Shown here in pieces: positions 25,258-34,261 of a stretch of 44,450 nt of DNA. Numbering within the stretch: the stretch's first letter is position 1; each line of letters opens with the position of its first letter. The notes beneath the pieces were generated by a model. That model made no database searches and was not told the origin of the DNA. It saw nothing but the letters and a program-made list of their open reading frames with translations. This DNA is from Marinobacter segnicrescens (GTDB lineage Bacteria > Pseudomonadota > Gammaproteobacteria > Pseudomonadales > Oleiphilaceae): positions 1 to 44,450 of the forward strand of contig NZ_FOHZ01000023.1 in the NCBI RefSeq assembly GCF_900111555.1, in the 5' to 3' direction. Both the position numbers and the translations under genes were made by a program.

Positions 25258-25878
25258 TTGGCGCGCTCGAAATCCAGTGATCGCTGGTTGAAGGAACATT
25301 TTGACGATGTCTGGGTCAAGAAGTCCAGGCAGGACGGTTATCGCTCCCGGGCCAGCTACAAGCTGATCGAGCTGGACTCGAAGGACAAGCTGTTCCGCCC
25401 CGGCCAGACCGTTGTGGATCTGGGTGCAGCCCCCGGCGGCTGGACGCAGGTGGCGGTGGAGAAGGTGGGCGACAAGGGTGTGGTGGTCGCCAGCGATATC
25501 CTGCCCGTGGATCCCATCGCCGGTGTGGACTTTGTCCAGGGGGATTTCACCGAGCAGTCGGTGTTCAATGAGCTCATGGCGGTTCTGGGTGATCGGCCGG
25601 TGGATGTTGTGATTTCCGATATGGCCCCCAACATGAGTGGTAACCCGGCGGCGGATATTCCCCGGGCCATGGCGCTGGTAGAGCTGGCGCTGGATATGGC
25701 CACGCAGGTTTTGCGCCCCGGGGGCGTGTTTGTCGCCAAGGTGTTTCAGGGGGAAGGTTTTGATTCGCTGCTGGCGGAGATGAAGCGTTCATTCTCGTCA
25801 GTGGTCAGCCGCAAACCGGATTCGTCCCGCGCCCGGTCCCGTGAGGTGTACCTGGTGTGCAAGGGTTTTCGCGGATGA
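25258..25878 (+). CDS. rlmE: 23S rRNA 2'-O-ribose U2552 methyltransferase RlmE (FtsJ/RrmJ)
   Basis: The 206-aa protein starts at TTG 25258, with GGGAGG five bases ahead and the standard N-terminus [20 protein letters not shown]. The SAM-binding motif is [13 protein letters not shown] (52-64) and the catalytic K-D-K-E set is K35, D121, K161 and E196. It methylates U2552 in the A-loop of 23S rRNA late in 50S assembly. It is followed 100 bp later by ftsH, the classical heat-shock-linked pair. A TATAAT at 25182-25187 could be its -10, but no good -35 accompanies it. Confidence 0.97.
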   Translation: MARSKSSDRWLKEHFDDVWVKKSRQDGYRSRASYKLIELDSKDKLFRPGQTVVDLGAAPGGWTQVAVEKVGDKGVVVASDILPVDPIAGVDFVQGDFTEQSVFNELMAVLGDRPVDVVISDMAPNMSGNPAADIPRAMALVELALDMATQVLRPGGVFVAKVFQGEGFDSLLAEMKRSFSSVVSRKPDSSRARSREVYLVCKGFRG

Positions 25879-25978
25879 CCGGTTTCTGGTGGTAGCACGT
25901 ACAATTGGTGTAAGGTAACCGATAACAGGCCGCTGTGGCTCAGGCCCCGGCTGCCCTGCAATTCACAGGTGATGATCC

Positions 25979-27916
25979 TTGAACGATATGGCTAAAAATC
26001 TGGTTTTGTGGCTGATAATCGCAGCCGTACTGCTGATGGTGTTCCAGAATTTCTCTCCGACGACCACCGCTCAGCAGGTCAACTATACCGAATTCGTCCA
26101 GATGGTGGAGCAGGGCCAGGTGCGCCAGGTGACCATCGATGGACTTCACATTCAGGGGCAGCGTAGTGACGGCTCCCGGTTCGACACGGTACGGCCGCCG
26201 ATTCCGGATAATCGCCTGATGGACGACCTGTTCAGCAACAATGTCGAGATCATCGGCAAGGAGCCAGAGCGCCAGAGCCTGTGGACCCAGTTGCTGGTGG
26301 CTGCGTTCCCCATCCTGATCATCATCGCGCTGTTTGTGTTCTTCATGCGGCAGATGCAGGGCGGCGGTGGCGGCAAGGGCCCCATGTCGTTCGGCAAGTC
26401 CAAGGCCCGCCTGATGAGCGAGGATCAGATCAAGACCACCTTTGGTGATGTCGCAGGTTGTGATGAAGCCAAGGAAGATGTGAAGGAACTGGTGGACTTC
26501 CTGCGGGACCCCAGCAAGTTCCAGCGTCTTGGTGGCCGCATTCCCAAGGGCGTGCTGATGGTTGGCCCTCCGGGTACTGGTAAGACCCTGCTGGCCAAGG
26601 CCATCGCGGGTGAGGCCAAGGTGCCGTTCTTTACCATCTCCGGTTCTGACTTCGTGGAAATGTTCGTGGGTGTCGGTGCCTCCCGGGTACGTGACATGTT
26701 TGAGCAGGCCAAGAAGCAGAGCCCCTGTATCATCTTTATCGACGAGATCGACGCCGTTGGGCGTCATCGTGGCGCCGGCATGGGCGGTGGTCACGACGAG
26801 CGTGAGCAGACCCTGAACCAACTGCTGGTCGAGATGGACGGCTTTGAGGGCAACGAGGGCGTTATCGTCATCGCCGCTACCAACCGTCCGGACGTGCTGG
26901 ACCCGGCTCTGCTGCGTCCCGGCCGTTTCGACCGCCAGGTGGTGGTCAGCCTGCCGGATATCATTGGGCGTGAGCAGATCCTCAAGGTGCACCTGAAGAA
27001 GGTGCCCCTGGCAGACGGTATCGACCCGGCGGTGATTGCCCGTGGTACGCCCGGCTTCTCCGGTGCCGACCTGGCCAACTTGGTGAACGAGGCCGCCCTG
27101 TTTGCGGCACGCCGTAACCAGCGCCTGGTCACCATGGAAGAGCTGGAGCTGGCCAAGGACAAGATCATGATGGGCGCCGAGCGCAAGTCCATGGTCATGA
27201 ACGAGAAGGAAAAGCTCAACACGGCCTACCACGAGTCTGGCCACGCCATTGTCGGCCGGCTGATGCCGGAGCACGACCCGGTGTACAAGGTGAGCATTAT
27301 TCCCCGCGGCCGCGCCCTGGGTGTGACGATGTTCCTGCCGGAAGAAGACAAGTACAGTCACTCCAAGCGTTACCTGATCAGCTCGATCTGCAGCCTGTTC
27401 GGTGGCCGTATTGCTGAGGAACTGACCCTGGGCTTTGAGGGTGTAACCACCGGCGCCTCCAACGACATCGAGCGAGCCACCCAGCTGGCCCGCAACATGG
27501 TGACCAAGTGGGGCTTGTCCGAGAAGCTCGGCCCGCTGCAGTACGATACCGAGAGCGAAGAGCCGTTCCTGGGTCGCAGTGCCGGTCAGAGCCATACGGT
27601 CTACTCTCCGGAAACGGCCCAGCGTATCGATGAGGAAGTGCGTAACATCATCGACACCTGCTATGAGAAGGCCAAGCAGATCCTGGTGGAAAACCGGGAC
27701 AAGCTCGACCTGATGGCTGAGGCATTGATGAAGTACGAGACCATCGACCGCTTCCAGATTGATGACATCATGGAAGGCCGTGCGCCGCGTCCGCCCAAGG
27801 GTTGGGGGGATGGCTCCGGTGGTGGTGTCACCATCGACCAGCCGGAAACCGGCACCCTGTCCGATAATGACGGTCGCGACACGGGTGCAGCCGGGCAGCC
27901 GGCCGGCGAGCACTGA
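25979..27916 (+). CDS. ftsH: ATP-dependent zinc metalloprotease FtsH
   Basis: The 645-aa protein has an N-terminal membrane segment (8-24), a small periplasmic domain, and a second membrane segment (105-123). The AAA ATPase follows with Walker A GPPGTGKT at 196-203 and IIFIDEIDA (Walker B) at 251-259, then the zinc protease with HESGH at 418-422. It degrades membrane proteins and regulators such as LpxC and sigma-32 at the inner membrane. The TTG at 25979 has AGGTGA at good spacing; ATG 25988, giving MAKNLVLW, is an alternative that matches many homologues. The Gly/Asp-rich C-terminal tail is typical. Confidence 0.98.
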   Translation: MNDMAKNLVLWLIIAAVLLMVFQNFSPTTTAQQVNYTEFVQMVEQGQVRQVTIDGLHIQGQRSDGSRFDTVRPPIPDNRLMDDLFSNNVEIIGKEPERQSLWTQLLVAAFPILIIIALFVFFMRQMQGGGGGKGPMSFGKSKARLMSEDQIKTTFGDVAGCDEAKEDVKELVDFLRDPSKFQRLGGRIPKGVLMVGPPGTGKTLLAKAIAGEAKVPFFTISGSDFVEMFVGVGASRVRDMFEQAKKQSPCIIFIDEIDAVGRHRGAGMGGGHDEREQTLNQLLVEMDGFEGNEGVIVIAATNRPDVLDPALLRPGRFDRQVVVSLPDIIGREQILKVHLKKVPLADGIDPAVIARGTPGFSGADLANLVNEAALFAARRNQRLVTMEELELAKDKIMMGAERKSMVMNEKEKLNTAYHESGHAIVGRLMPEHDPVYKVSIIPRGRALGVTMFLPEEDKYSHSKRYLISSICSLFGGRIAEELTLGFEGVTTGASNDIERATQLARNMVTKWGLSEKLGPLQYDTESEEPFLGRSAGQSHTVYSPETAQRIDEEVRNIIDTCYEKAKQILVENRDKLDLMAEALMKYETIDRFQIDDIMEGRAPRPPKGWGDGSGGGVTIDQPETGTLSDNDGRDTGAAGQPAGEH

Positions 27917-27948
27917 TCGTCAGTCATTAGGTTCGGAAGCAAGAATAT

Positions 27949-27975
27949 ACGCCGCCTGCGAGGGCGGCGTTTTTG
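27949..27975 (+). terminator. Rho-independent terminator after ftsH
   Basis: CGCCGCC and GGCGGCG pair around a short loop, and TTTTT follows at 27971-27975. It lies about 30 bp after the ftsH stop and 60 bp before folP, so it may only partly separate the two genes. Confidence 0.75.
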
Positions 27976-28038
27976 TTTCAGTCAGGCCCTTTCTTTCCCG
28001 TATTATTTCTTTTCAGATCCAATCAGGCAGGTTGTGCT

Positions 28039-28872
28039 ATGCAGATGACATTCGCCGGGCGTGAACTGGACATGGGGCGTTGCCATGTCATGGGCATCGT
28101 TAACGTCACGCCGGACTCGTTCTCCGATGGTGGTCGCTACAATTCGGTAGAGCTGGCGGTGCAGCGGGCCCGCGAGATGGTCGCTGACGGCGCCGCGTTC
28201 GTGGATGTGGGTGGTGAATCCACCCGTCCGGGTGCGGCACCGGTATCCGAGCAGGAAGAGCTGGACCGGGTGTGTCCCGTTGTCGAGGCGATTGCCCGTG
28301 ACGTCGATACGGTTATTTCGGTAGACACCAGCACGCCCTCGGTTATCCGGGAAACCGCACGCCTTGGTGCGGGGCTGGTCAATGACGTGCGGGCCCTGGA
28401 GCGGGAGGGCGCCGTCGATGCTGCCGTGGAGGCCGGCTTGCCGGTATGCCTGATGCATATGAAGGGTGCGCCGGGCACCATGCAGCAGAATCCGGAATAC
28501 CGCCACGTGGTTCGGGATGTTGCGACCTATCTGATGGACCGGGTCAGGGTGTGTGAGGCGGCCGGCATCCCGGCAGAGAATATCCTGCTGGACCCGGGCT
28601 TCGGGTTCGGCAAGACCCTCGAGCATAACCTGCAGCTGCTGGCCACGCTGGAGCAGTTGCGAGTGCTGGGCTACCCTCTGCTGGTGGGCATGTCCCGCAA
28701 GACCATGCTGGGGCAGATTACCGGTCGGGAAGTAAGTGAACGCTTGCCCGCCAGCCTCGCAGTCGCCACAATATCGGTGCTCAAAGGTGCATCGGTGATA
28801 CGGGTACATGATGTGCGCGAGACCGTGGATGCGGTGAGGGTGGTAGAGGCTATGCAGGCACAGGGTTATTGA
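28039..28872 (+). CDS. folP: Dihydropteroate synthase
   Basis: From ATG 28039 the protein is 277 aa. Family signatures are [16 protein letters not shown] near residues 14-29 (substrate loop 1), [11 protein letters not shown] near 59-69 (loop 2), and later [10 protein letters not shown] and GMSRKTMLG. It joins p-aminobenzoate to 6-hydroxymethyl-dihydropterin pyrophosphate, the step blocked by sulfonamides. The frame stays open upstream to 27973, but the extension is non-family, overlaps the ftsH terminator, and is rejected. The order ftsH-folP-glmM is conserved in gammaproteobacteria. Confidence 0.97.
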   Translation: MQMTFAGRELDMGRCHVMGIVNVTPDSFSDGGRYNSVELAVQRAREMVADGAAFVDVGGESTRPGAAPVSEQEELDRVCPVVEAIARDVDTVISVDTSTPSVIRETARLGAGLVNDVRALEREGAVDAAVEAGLPVCLMHMKGAPGTMQQNPEYRHVVRDVATYLMDRVRVCEAAGIPAENILLDPGFGFGKTLEHNLQLLATLEQLRVLGYPLLVGMSRKTMLGQITGREVSERLPASLAVATISVLKGASVIRVHDVRETVDAVRVVEAMQAQGY

Positions 28873-28898
28873 TTTTCTGTAAAGGAGCAGACTCACAA

Positions 28899-30260
28899 AT
28901 GACGGACAAGAGCGCAGCGGTAACGCGCCGGTATTTTGGTACAGACGGTATTCGCGGCCGGGTGGGCGATGCGCCTATTACCCCGGATTTCATGCTGCGA
29001 CTGGGCTGGGCCGCCGGACAGGCGTTCAAGCGGGACGGTCAGCGCAACAGCGTTATCATCGGCAAGGACACCCGCCTGTCCGGGTATATGTTCGAATCTG
29101 CCCTGGAGGCCGGGCTGTCTGCTGCCGGTGTCGACGTCAAGCTGTTGGGCCCAATGCCAACTCCGGCCATTGCCTACCTGACGCGGACCTTCCGGGCCTG
29201 CGCGGGTATTGTGATCAGCGCTTCCCACAACCCCCATTACGACAACGGCATCAAGTTCTTCTCCGGCGACGGCACCAAGCTTGATGATGCCCTGGAAGCC
29301 GAGATTGAGCGCTGGCTGGAGCAGCCGGTGACCGTCTGCGAGTCTGCCGACCTGGGTAAGGCCTTCCGGGTGGAAGACGCGCCCGGTCGTTATGTGGAAT
29401 TCTGCAAGAGTACCGTCCCCAACGAATTTGTGCTGGACGGTGTGCATATTGTGCTCGATTGCGCCCACGGTGCTACTTACCACGTGGCGCCCAAGGTGTT
29501 CCGTGAACTGGGCGCCCGGGTCTCGGTGATTGGTGGCGATCCGGATGGTCTCAACATCAACCTGGGCGTGGGCTCCACCCACCTGGAGGCGTTGAAGGAA
29601 GCCGTCCAGCAGCGCAACGCAGATCTCGGTATTGCCTTTGATGGGGATGGCGACCGGGTGCTTATGGTGGACAAGGACGGCTCCGAAGTAGACGGTGACG
29701 AACTGATCTACGTGATCGCCGCCCAGCGCAAAAAAGCCGGCACACTCAAGGGCGGCGTAGTGGGCACTCTGATGACCAACCTGGGCGTCGAGTTGGCCCT
29801 GCAGGATCAGGGCATCCCCTTTGAGCGCGCCAAGGTCGGTGACCGCTATGTCATGGAGCGCCTGCTCCAGCGTGGCTGGCTGCTTGGTGGCGAAGGCTCG
29901 GGCCACCTGGTCATCCGCGATTGCACCACCACGGGTGATGGCATTGTCTCTGCGCTGCAGGTGCTGCTCGCCTGCTGGCGGGCTGACAAGACCCTTGGCG
30001 AACTCCGTCAGGGCATGACCAAGCTGCCCCAGACCATGATCAACGTGCGGGTTGGCGAACGCTTTGATCCGATGTCTCGTCCAGACATTGCCGAGGCAGT
30101 ACGCAAGGCTGAAGACCACCTTGGTGCCGCAGGCCGGATTCTTCTGCGTGCTTCCGGCACCGAGCCGCTGATTCGGGTGATGGCCGAAGGCCAGGACGCT
30201 GCGGTGATCGAGCAGGTTGCCGAAGAGCTTGCTGAGGTGGTTGGCCGTTCAAAGGCTTGA
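28899..30260 (+). CDS. glmM: Phosphoglucosamine mutase
   Basis: From ATG 28899, with AAGGAG upstream, the product is 453 aa. [11 protein letters not shown] opens the protein, the phosphoserine is Ser109 in ISASHNP, the Mg site is FDGDGDR near residue 250, and the sugar-phosphate loop [11 protein letters not shown] is at the C-terminus. It converts glucosamine-6-P to glucosamine-1-P on the way to UDP-GlcNAc, which feeds peptidoglycan, LPS and probably the left-hand polysaccharide locus. It starts 26 bp after folP ends and is probably cotranscribed with it. Confidence 0.98.
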   Translation: MTDKSAAVTRRYFGTDGIRGRVGDAPITPDFMLRLGWAAGQAFKRDGQRNSVIIGKDTRLSGYMFESALEAGLSAAGVDVKLLGPMPTPAIAYLTRTFRACAGIVISASHNPHYDNGIKFFSGDGTKLDDALEAEIERWLEQPVTVCESADLGKAFRVEDAPGRYVEFCKSTVPNEFVLDGVHIVLDCAHGATYHVAPKVFRELGARVSVIGGDPDGLNINLGVGSTHLEALKEAVQQRNADLGIAFDGDGDRVLMVDKDGSEVDGDELIYVIAAQRKKAGTLKGGVVGTLMTNLGVELALQDQGIPFERAKVGDRYVMERLLQRGWLLGGEGSGHLVIRDCTTTGDGIVSALQVLLACWRADKTLGELRQGMTKLPQTMINVRVGERFDPMSRPDIAEAVRKAEDHLGAAGRILLRASGTEPLIRVMAEGQDAAVIEQVAEELAEVVGRSKA

Positions 30261-30303
30261 AATTGTCTGCTGGTGACCAGTTAGCCTGCTCCACCCTCAG
30301 CCC

Positions 30304-30456
30304 AACCCCTCTCCCGTCAAGGGAGAGGGGTTAGCCGGATTCTGTCTTACAGATGTCATCCCGCCGTCAAAGGGGTTAAATCGGAGCTTGTTACATGGGT
30401 TCCCTCTCCCCATTGCGGGAGAGGGCCAGGGAGAGGGGAGGCGCCCCTGGGCGCCC
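30304..30456. repeat. CCCTCTCCC-type palindromic repeat unit between glmM and tpiA
   Basis: Hairpin 1 is AACCCCTCTCCC (30304-30315) with GGGAGAGGGGTT (30321-30332), a perfect 12-bp stem. Hairpin 2 is CCCTCTCCC (30402-30410) with GGGAGAGGG (30417-30425), followed by CAGGGAGAGGGG and a GGCGCCC/GGGCGCC hairpin. Together they look like a dispersed REP- or MITE-like intergenic element, a kind of repeat widespread in gammaproteobacteria. Hairpin 1 lies 44 bp after the glmM stop and may shield its mRNA 3' end. Copy number in the genome is unknown. Confidence 0.6.
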
Positions 30457-30469
30457 ACAGCGTTCAGGC

Positions 30470-30498
30470 TTGTGCACCGTGGTATCGTGCTGTATAGT
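30470..30498 (+). promoter_or_regulatory. Candidate promoter of tpiA
   Basis: TTGTGC (30470-30475) and TATAGT (30493-30498) are 17 bp apart, starting about 80 bp before the tpiA ATG and just after the palindromic repeat, so tpiA can be transcribed apart from glmM. Confidence 0.45.
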
Positions 30499-30548
30499 TC
30501 GCGCTCGTTTCTGGACGGCCCCCGGGCATAACCCTGATGACGGATGGC

Positions 30549-31304
30549 ATGCGCAGACAGATTGTTGCAGCAAACTGGAAGATGAACGGCTCCTCGGAGT
30601 TGGTTCAGCAACTGGTACCGGCCGTCAGGGAAGCGGTGTCGGCGCTTGATAATGGCCCCCAGGTTGTTATTATGCCCCCCTCGCTTTACCTCGGCGAGGT
30701 TAAGGCGCAGCTGGCCGATTCGTCGATCAGCATCGGCGTTCAGAACGTGGCGCAGTGGCAAAGTGGTGCGTACACAGGCGAGATTGCTGCGGCCATGGCC
30801 GCTGATGCAGGTTGCCAGTACGTGCTGGTTGGACATTCTGAGCGGCGTGAGCTGTTCGGTGAAACCGACGAAGTTGTCGCCGCCAAGGTGTCCCGGATTC
30901 TCGCGAGTGGTTTGCAGGCCATGGTTTGTGTCGGCGAAACCCTTGAAGAGCGTGATTCTGGGGATGCGGAAGCTGTCGTTTGTCGGCAGCTGGAAGGTGC
31001 CCTTGCAGGGGTGTCTGCCGACGAGGCCGTTAATATTGTTATCGCCTACGAGCCCGTTTGGGCCATCGGGACTGGCAAAACTGCCACGGCAGAAGATGCC
31101 CAGGCGATGCACCAGGCCATTCGGGACAAGCTTGTCGGTCTCGGATTGCCAGGAAATGCGATGTCAGTGCTTTACGGCGGCAGTGTAAAACCGGATAATG
31201 CGGCCGCACTGTTTATGAAGCCGGATATTGACGGCGGGCTTATCGGCGGAGCATCGCTGAAAGCTGAAGATTTTATCGCGATCTGTCAGGCAGTTAGTTC
31301 GTAA
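30549..31304 (+). CDS. tpiA: Triosephosphate isomerase
   Basis: I start at ATG 30549 (MRRQIVAANWKMNG, 251 aa), which matches homologue N-termini; an in-frame ATG at 30537 would add four residues. Catalytic residues are Lys11, His96 in VGHSERR and Glu168 in AYEPVWAIGTGKTAT; the phosphate-binding YGGSVKP and GGLIGGASL are near the end. It interconverts dihydroxyacetone phosphate and glyceraldehyde-3-phosphate. The ribosome site is weak for either start. Confidence 0.97.
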   Translation: MRRQIVAANWKMNGSSELVQQLVPAVREAVSALDNGPQVVIMPPSLYLGEVKAQLADSSISIGVQNVAQWQSGAYTGEIAAAMAADAGCQYVLVGHSERRELFGETDEVVAAKVSRILASGLQAMVCVGETLEERDSGDAEAVVCRQLEGALAGVSADEAVNIVIAYEPVWAIGTGKTATAEDAQAMHQAIRDKLVGLGLPGNAMSVLYGGSVKPDNAAALFMKPDIDGGLIGGASLKAEDFIAICQAVSS

Positions 31305-31370
31305 GACCAGGCAGGATCACACGGGTTTTGCAGTTCCCCTCGGGGCTGCTTAGCGTTACAGAGAGCAGAT

Positions 31371-31751
31371 ATGGACTGGATGGAAACACTGGTTGTCGTC
31401 GTGCACGTCGTGATTGCCGTGGCACTGGTGGGTCTGATTCTGATCCAGCAGGGCAAGGGTGCCGACGCCGGCGCTGCGTTTGGTGGTGGTGCCTCCCAGA
31501 CGGTATTCGGTAGTCAGGGTAGCGGCAGCTTCCTGACCCGTGTAACCAGCATTCTGGCCCTGGTGTTCTTTATTACAAGTTTTTCGCTGGCGATCTTCGC
31601 CAAGCAGCGCGCCGAGGTGGCGGGTCAGGCTGGTGTTCCCATGGTGGAGCAGGTTGATAGCAGTACCCCGGCGGATGATGCTGAAGGCGGGGCTCCAAGC
31701 CTCAGCGAAGAAGAGGGCGGTGATGGTAATGCCATCCCCGAGCTCGAGTGA
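31371..31751 (+). CDS. secG: Protein translocase subunit SecG
   Basis: The 126-aa protein has two membrane segments (about 5-23 and 58-78) around the conserved LIQQGKGADAGAAFGGGASQ loop and FGSQGSGSFL. It is the small subunit of the SecYEG channel. The C-terminal 40 residues are an acidic tail (DDAEGGAPSLSEEEGGDG) longer than in E. coli, typical of marine relatives. It is followed six bases later by tRNA-Leu, the standard order. Confidence 0.96.
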   Translation: MDWMETLVVVVHVVIAVALVGLILIQQGKGADAGAAFGGGASQTVFGSQGSGSFLTRVTSILALVFFITSFSLAIFAKQRAEVAGQAGVPMVEQVDSSTPADDAEGGAPSLSEEEGGDGNAIPELE

Positions 31752-31757
31752 GTTTTT

Positions 31758-31842
31758 GCCGAAGTGGTGGAACTGGTAGACACGCTATCTTGAGGGGGTA
31801 GTGGCGTAAGCCGTGCCGGTTCGAGTCCGGCCTTCGGCACCA
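31758..31842 (+). tRNA. tRNA-Leu (anticodon GAG)
   Basis: The acceptor stem GCCGAAG (31758-31764) pairs with CTTCGGC (31832-31838), then A and an encoded CCA. The anticodon stem CTATC/GGTAG frames the loop TTGAGGG with anticodon GAG, reading CUC/CUU. A long variable arm (TGGCGTAAGCCG) and the T-loop TTCGAGT are present. The 5' end is seven bases after the secG stop codon, so it is probably released from a secG-tRNA transcript. Confidence 0.97.
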
Positions 31843-31850
31843 TATACAGA

Positions 31851-31888
31851 AACGGCTTGGCGTAGCGTTTACCCAAGCCGTTTTTTTT
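31851..31888 (+). terminator. Rho-independent terminator after tRNA-Leu
   Basis: AACGGCTTGG (31851-31860) pairs perfectly with CCAAGCCGTT (31873-31882) and is followed by a run of T to 31888. It ends the secG-tRNA transcript before the rimP operon promoter. Confidence 0.92.
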
Positions 31889-31897
31889 GGTCAGTCC

Positions 31898-31926
31898 TTG
31901 ACCATGATCGCCCGGATCCTTATACT
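31898..31926 (+). promoter_or_regulatory. Strong sigma-70-like promoter of the rimP-nusA-infB operon
   Basis: TTGACC (31898-31903) and TATACT (31921-31926) are separated by exactly 17 bp, the best promoter match in the window. It is directly after the tRNA terminator and about 317 bp before rimP. Confidence 0.75.
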
Positions 31927-31932
31927 CCGGCG

Positions 31933-32177
31933 ATTATTGAAGCGGCCCGGTGCGTGGTTTTTCTGCTCCGGGTTGCGGTGACAGGCCAGGTGTCTGTCGG
32001 CGGTCCATCCGGTTATCCGGCGCTGGTTCGCGATTACTTGCAACAAAAGGCCCCACAGGCAGGTAGTTCCGGAGTTGTCATGGTCCGGGCTGTCTGAGCA
32101 GTCGGGGCTTTTTGATTAAGGGGCCTGGCGCGTCGGGCCCTGATGCATGAAAAGGGCTGCCAGACAGCCCTTTTTTT
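31933..32177 (+). promoter_or_regulatory. rimP leader with attenuator-type terminator
   Basis: The roughly 245-base stretch from the predicted transcription start to 32177 has no gene. It ends in a perfect terminator: AAAAGGGCTG (32150-32159) with CAGCCC (32165-32170) and seven T. Yet rimP starts only 65 bp later, so transcription must read through. An alternative GGGCC/GGCCC-type pairing lies just upstream (about 32120-32140). A leader with a terminator ahead of rimP is a known gammaproteobacterial arrangement (rimP leader RNA) and would let NusA or RimP levels feed back on the operon (inference). The region could also release a small RNA. Confidence 0.6.
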
Positions 32178-32242
32178 GTTTTTGTGGCCTGAAAATCAGC
32201 CGCCGGCGGAGCTGGCGGGTTACCACGGGAGTCGCATCGGAC

Positions 32243-32704
32243 TTGTCTGCAAAACTGAACAAACTTGAAGAGATCCTCCGCCCGGTAGTGGAGGGGTTGG
32301 GTTACGAGTTCTGGGGGATTGAATTCCGCTCTCAGGGTCGCCACTCGACACTGCGCCTGTTTATTGATGACCAGGAAAATGGCATCAGCATCGAGGACTG
32401 TGAAAAAGTCAGTCGCCAGGTCAGTGGTGTGATGGACGTGGAAGACCCGATCCAGAACGAATACACCCTGGAGGTTTCATCCCCGGGGATGGACCGGCCC
32501 CTGTTTACCCTGGAGCAGTTCAGTGCCTGGGCGGGCTATCAGGTCAATATCCGTTTGCGGATGGCCTTCGAGGGGCGGCGCAGGTTCCAGGGCATCCTGA
32601 AAGGCACCGAAGACGGCGATGTGGTGGTTGTGGTGGATGACCACGAGTACCTGCTGCCGTTTGAAAGTATTGATAAAGCGAACATTGTGCCGGTTTTCGA
32701 GTAA
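32243..32704 (+). CDS. rimP: Ribosome maturation factor RimP
   Basis: I start at TTG 32243, giving [20 protein letters not shown], 153 aa, the family's usual N-terminus and length; GGGAG lies upstream. Conserved parts are [31 protein letters not shown] and [14 protein letters not shown]. RimP binds the 30S pre-particle and helps central pseudoknot and S12-region assembly. A longer frame from ATG 32147 passes through the leader terminator and is rejected. First gene of the translation block. Confidence 0.96.
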   Translation: MSAKLNKLEEILRPVVEGLGYEFWGIEFRSQGRHSTLRLFIDDQENGISIEDCEKVSRQVSGVMDVEDPIQNEYTLEVSSPGMDRPLFTLEQFSAWAGYQVNIRLRMAFEGRRRFQGILKGTEDGDVVVVVDDHEYLLPFESIDKANIVPVFE

Positions 32705-32750
32705 GGCCGGGTGACTGCATGTCTGAGAATTGTAAGGGCAGGGTATTTCA

Positions 32751-34244
32751 ATGAGTAAAGAAATCCTGATGGTGGTTGAGGCCGTTTCCAACGAAAAGGG
32801 CGTCGAGAAAGACGTTATTTTCGAAGCTATCGAGCTGGCACTGGCAACCGCAGCAAAGAAACGGTTCGAGGATGAGGAAGCGGATATCCGCGTGTCCATT
32901 GATCACCGTACCGGCGAGTACGAAACCTTTCGCCGCTGGCTGGTAGTCGACAATGACGCCGTTCCGGCCCTGGGTACCGAGCTGACCCTGCAGGAAGCGG
33001 AAGAGATAGACACCAACCTCAAGCCCGGTGATATCCACGAGGAAAAGATCGAATCCGAAAGCTTCGGTCGCATCGGCGCCCAGGCCGCCAAGCAGATCAT
33101 CTTCCAGAAGGTCCGTGAAGCTGAGCGCATGCGCATCGTCGACAGCTACCGTGACCGGGTGGGCGAGCTGATCTCCGGTACGGTCAAGAAAGTGACAAGG
33201 GACAACGTCATCATTGACCTGGGTAACAACGCCGAAGCGCTGCTGCCCCGTGACCAGCTGATTCCGCGGGAGACTTTCCGTATGGGTGACCGTGTCCGGT
33301 CGCTGCTCCAGGAGATCCGCACTGACCACCGTGGTCCGCAGCTGATGCTCAGCCGTACCGATCCGCAAATGCTGATCGAGCTGTTCCGCATCGAGGTGCC
33401 GGAAATTGCCGAGGAGCTCATCGAGATCCGTGGCGCCGCCCGTGATCCGGGCTCCCGTGCCAAGATTGCGGTCAAGACCAACGACCGCCGCATCGATCCG
33501 GTGGGCGCCTGTGTGGGTATGCGGGGTTCCCGTGTGCAGGCCGTTTCCAACGAGCTGGCCGGCGAGCGTGTCGACATCGTGCTGTATGACGATAACCCGG
33601 CCCAGCTGGTGATTAACGCCATGGCGCCGGCTGAAGTGGCCTCCATTGTGATGGACGAAGACAGCCACACCATGGAAGTTGCTGTTGCCGAGGACAACCT
33701 GGCCCAGGCGATTGGCCGTAACGGCCAGAACGTGCGCCTGGCCAGCGAACTGACCGGCTGGACCCTCAATGTGATGACCGAGGAAGAAGCGGGTGAGCGG
33801 CAGGAGCAAGAATACAATCGCCTGCTGGCTCACTTCATGGAAAACCTCGATGTCGACGACGAGTTTGCCGGGGTGCTGATCGAGGAAGGCTTTACTTCCA
33901 TCGAGGAAGTGGCCTACGTGCCCATGGAAGAGATGATGTCTATTGAAGGCTTCGACGAGGACACGGTTACCGAGCTCCGTCGTCGTGCCAAGGATGTGTT
34001 GCTGAACAAGGCCCTGGCCAGTGAGGAAGCCCTTGAGGGCAACGAGCCGGCCGATGACCTCCTTGGAATGGAAGGCATGGACCGTACCCTGGCGTTCAAG
34101 CTGGCCGGTATGGGTGTCCGCACCATGGAGGACCTGGCTGAGCAGTCAATTGATGACCTGCTCGAAATTGAAGGTATGGATGAAGAGCGTGCTGGTCAGT
34201 TGATCATGACGGCGCGTGCCCCCTGGTTTGAAGACCAGGCTTAA
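32751..34244 (+). CDS. nusA: Transcription termination/antitermination factor NusA
   Basis: The 497-aa product has the N-terminal RNA-polymerase-binding domain ([20 protein letters not shown]), the S1 domain ([20 protein letters not shown]), two KH domains ([26 protein letters not shown]) and two C-terminal acidic helix-hairpin repeats ([33 protein letters not shown]), as in E. coli. It sets pausing, termination and antitermination. It is 46 bp after rimP in the standard order. Confidence 0.98.
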   Translation: MSKEILMVVEAVSNEKGVEKDVIFEAIELALATAAKKRFEDEEADIRVSIDHRTGEYETFRRWLVVDNDAVPALGTELTLQEAEEIDTNLKPGDIHEEKIESESFGRIGAQAAKQIIFQKVREAERMRIVDSYRDRVGELISGTVKKVTRDNVIIDLGNNAEALLPRDQLIPRETFRMGDRVRSLLQEIRTDHRGPQLMLSRTDPQMLIELFRIEVPEIAEELIEIRGAARDPGSRAKIAVKTNDRRIDPVGACVGMRGSRVQAVSNELAGERVDIVLYDDNPAQLVINAMAPAEVASIVMDEDSHTMEVAVAEDNLAQAIGRNGQNVRLASELTGWTLNVMTEEEAGERQEQEYNRLLAHFMENLDVDDEFAGVLIEEGFTSIEEVAYVPMEEMMSIEGFDEDTVTELRRRAKDVLLNKALASEEALEGNEPADDLLGMEGMDRTLAFKLAGMGVRTMEDLAEQSIDDLLEIEGMDEERAGQLIMTARAPWFEDQA

Positions 34245-34261
34245 TCGGGAGGAGGACCAGT

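Noticed and set aside
25940..27913. 657-codon open frame antisense to ftsH
   Set aside because: It mirrors a highly conserved GC-rich gene whose codon bias opens the opposite frame; the translation is low-complexity (His/Gly/Leu-rich) and matches no family.
28893..30119. 408-codon open frame antisense to glmM
   Set aside because: Mirror of a conserved gene; no recognisable product.
32147..32242. N-terminal extension of rimP from ATG 32147
   Set aside because: It is encoded by the leader terminator hairpin; homologues begin at the TTG at 32243.
31890..32242. tRNA-Met expected between secG/tRNA-Leu and rimP
   Set aside because: No cloverleaf or CAT anticodon arm can be drawn; the region is leader RNA only.
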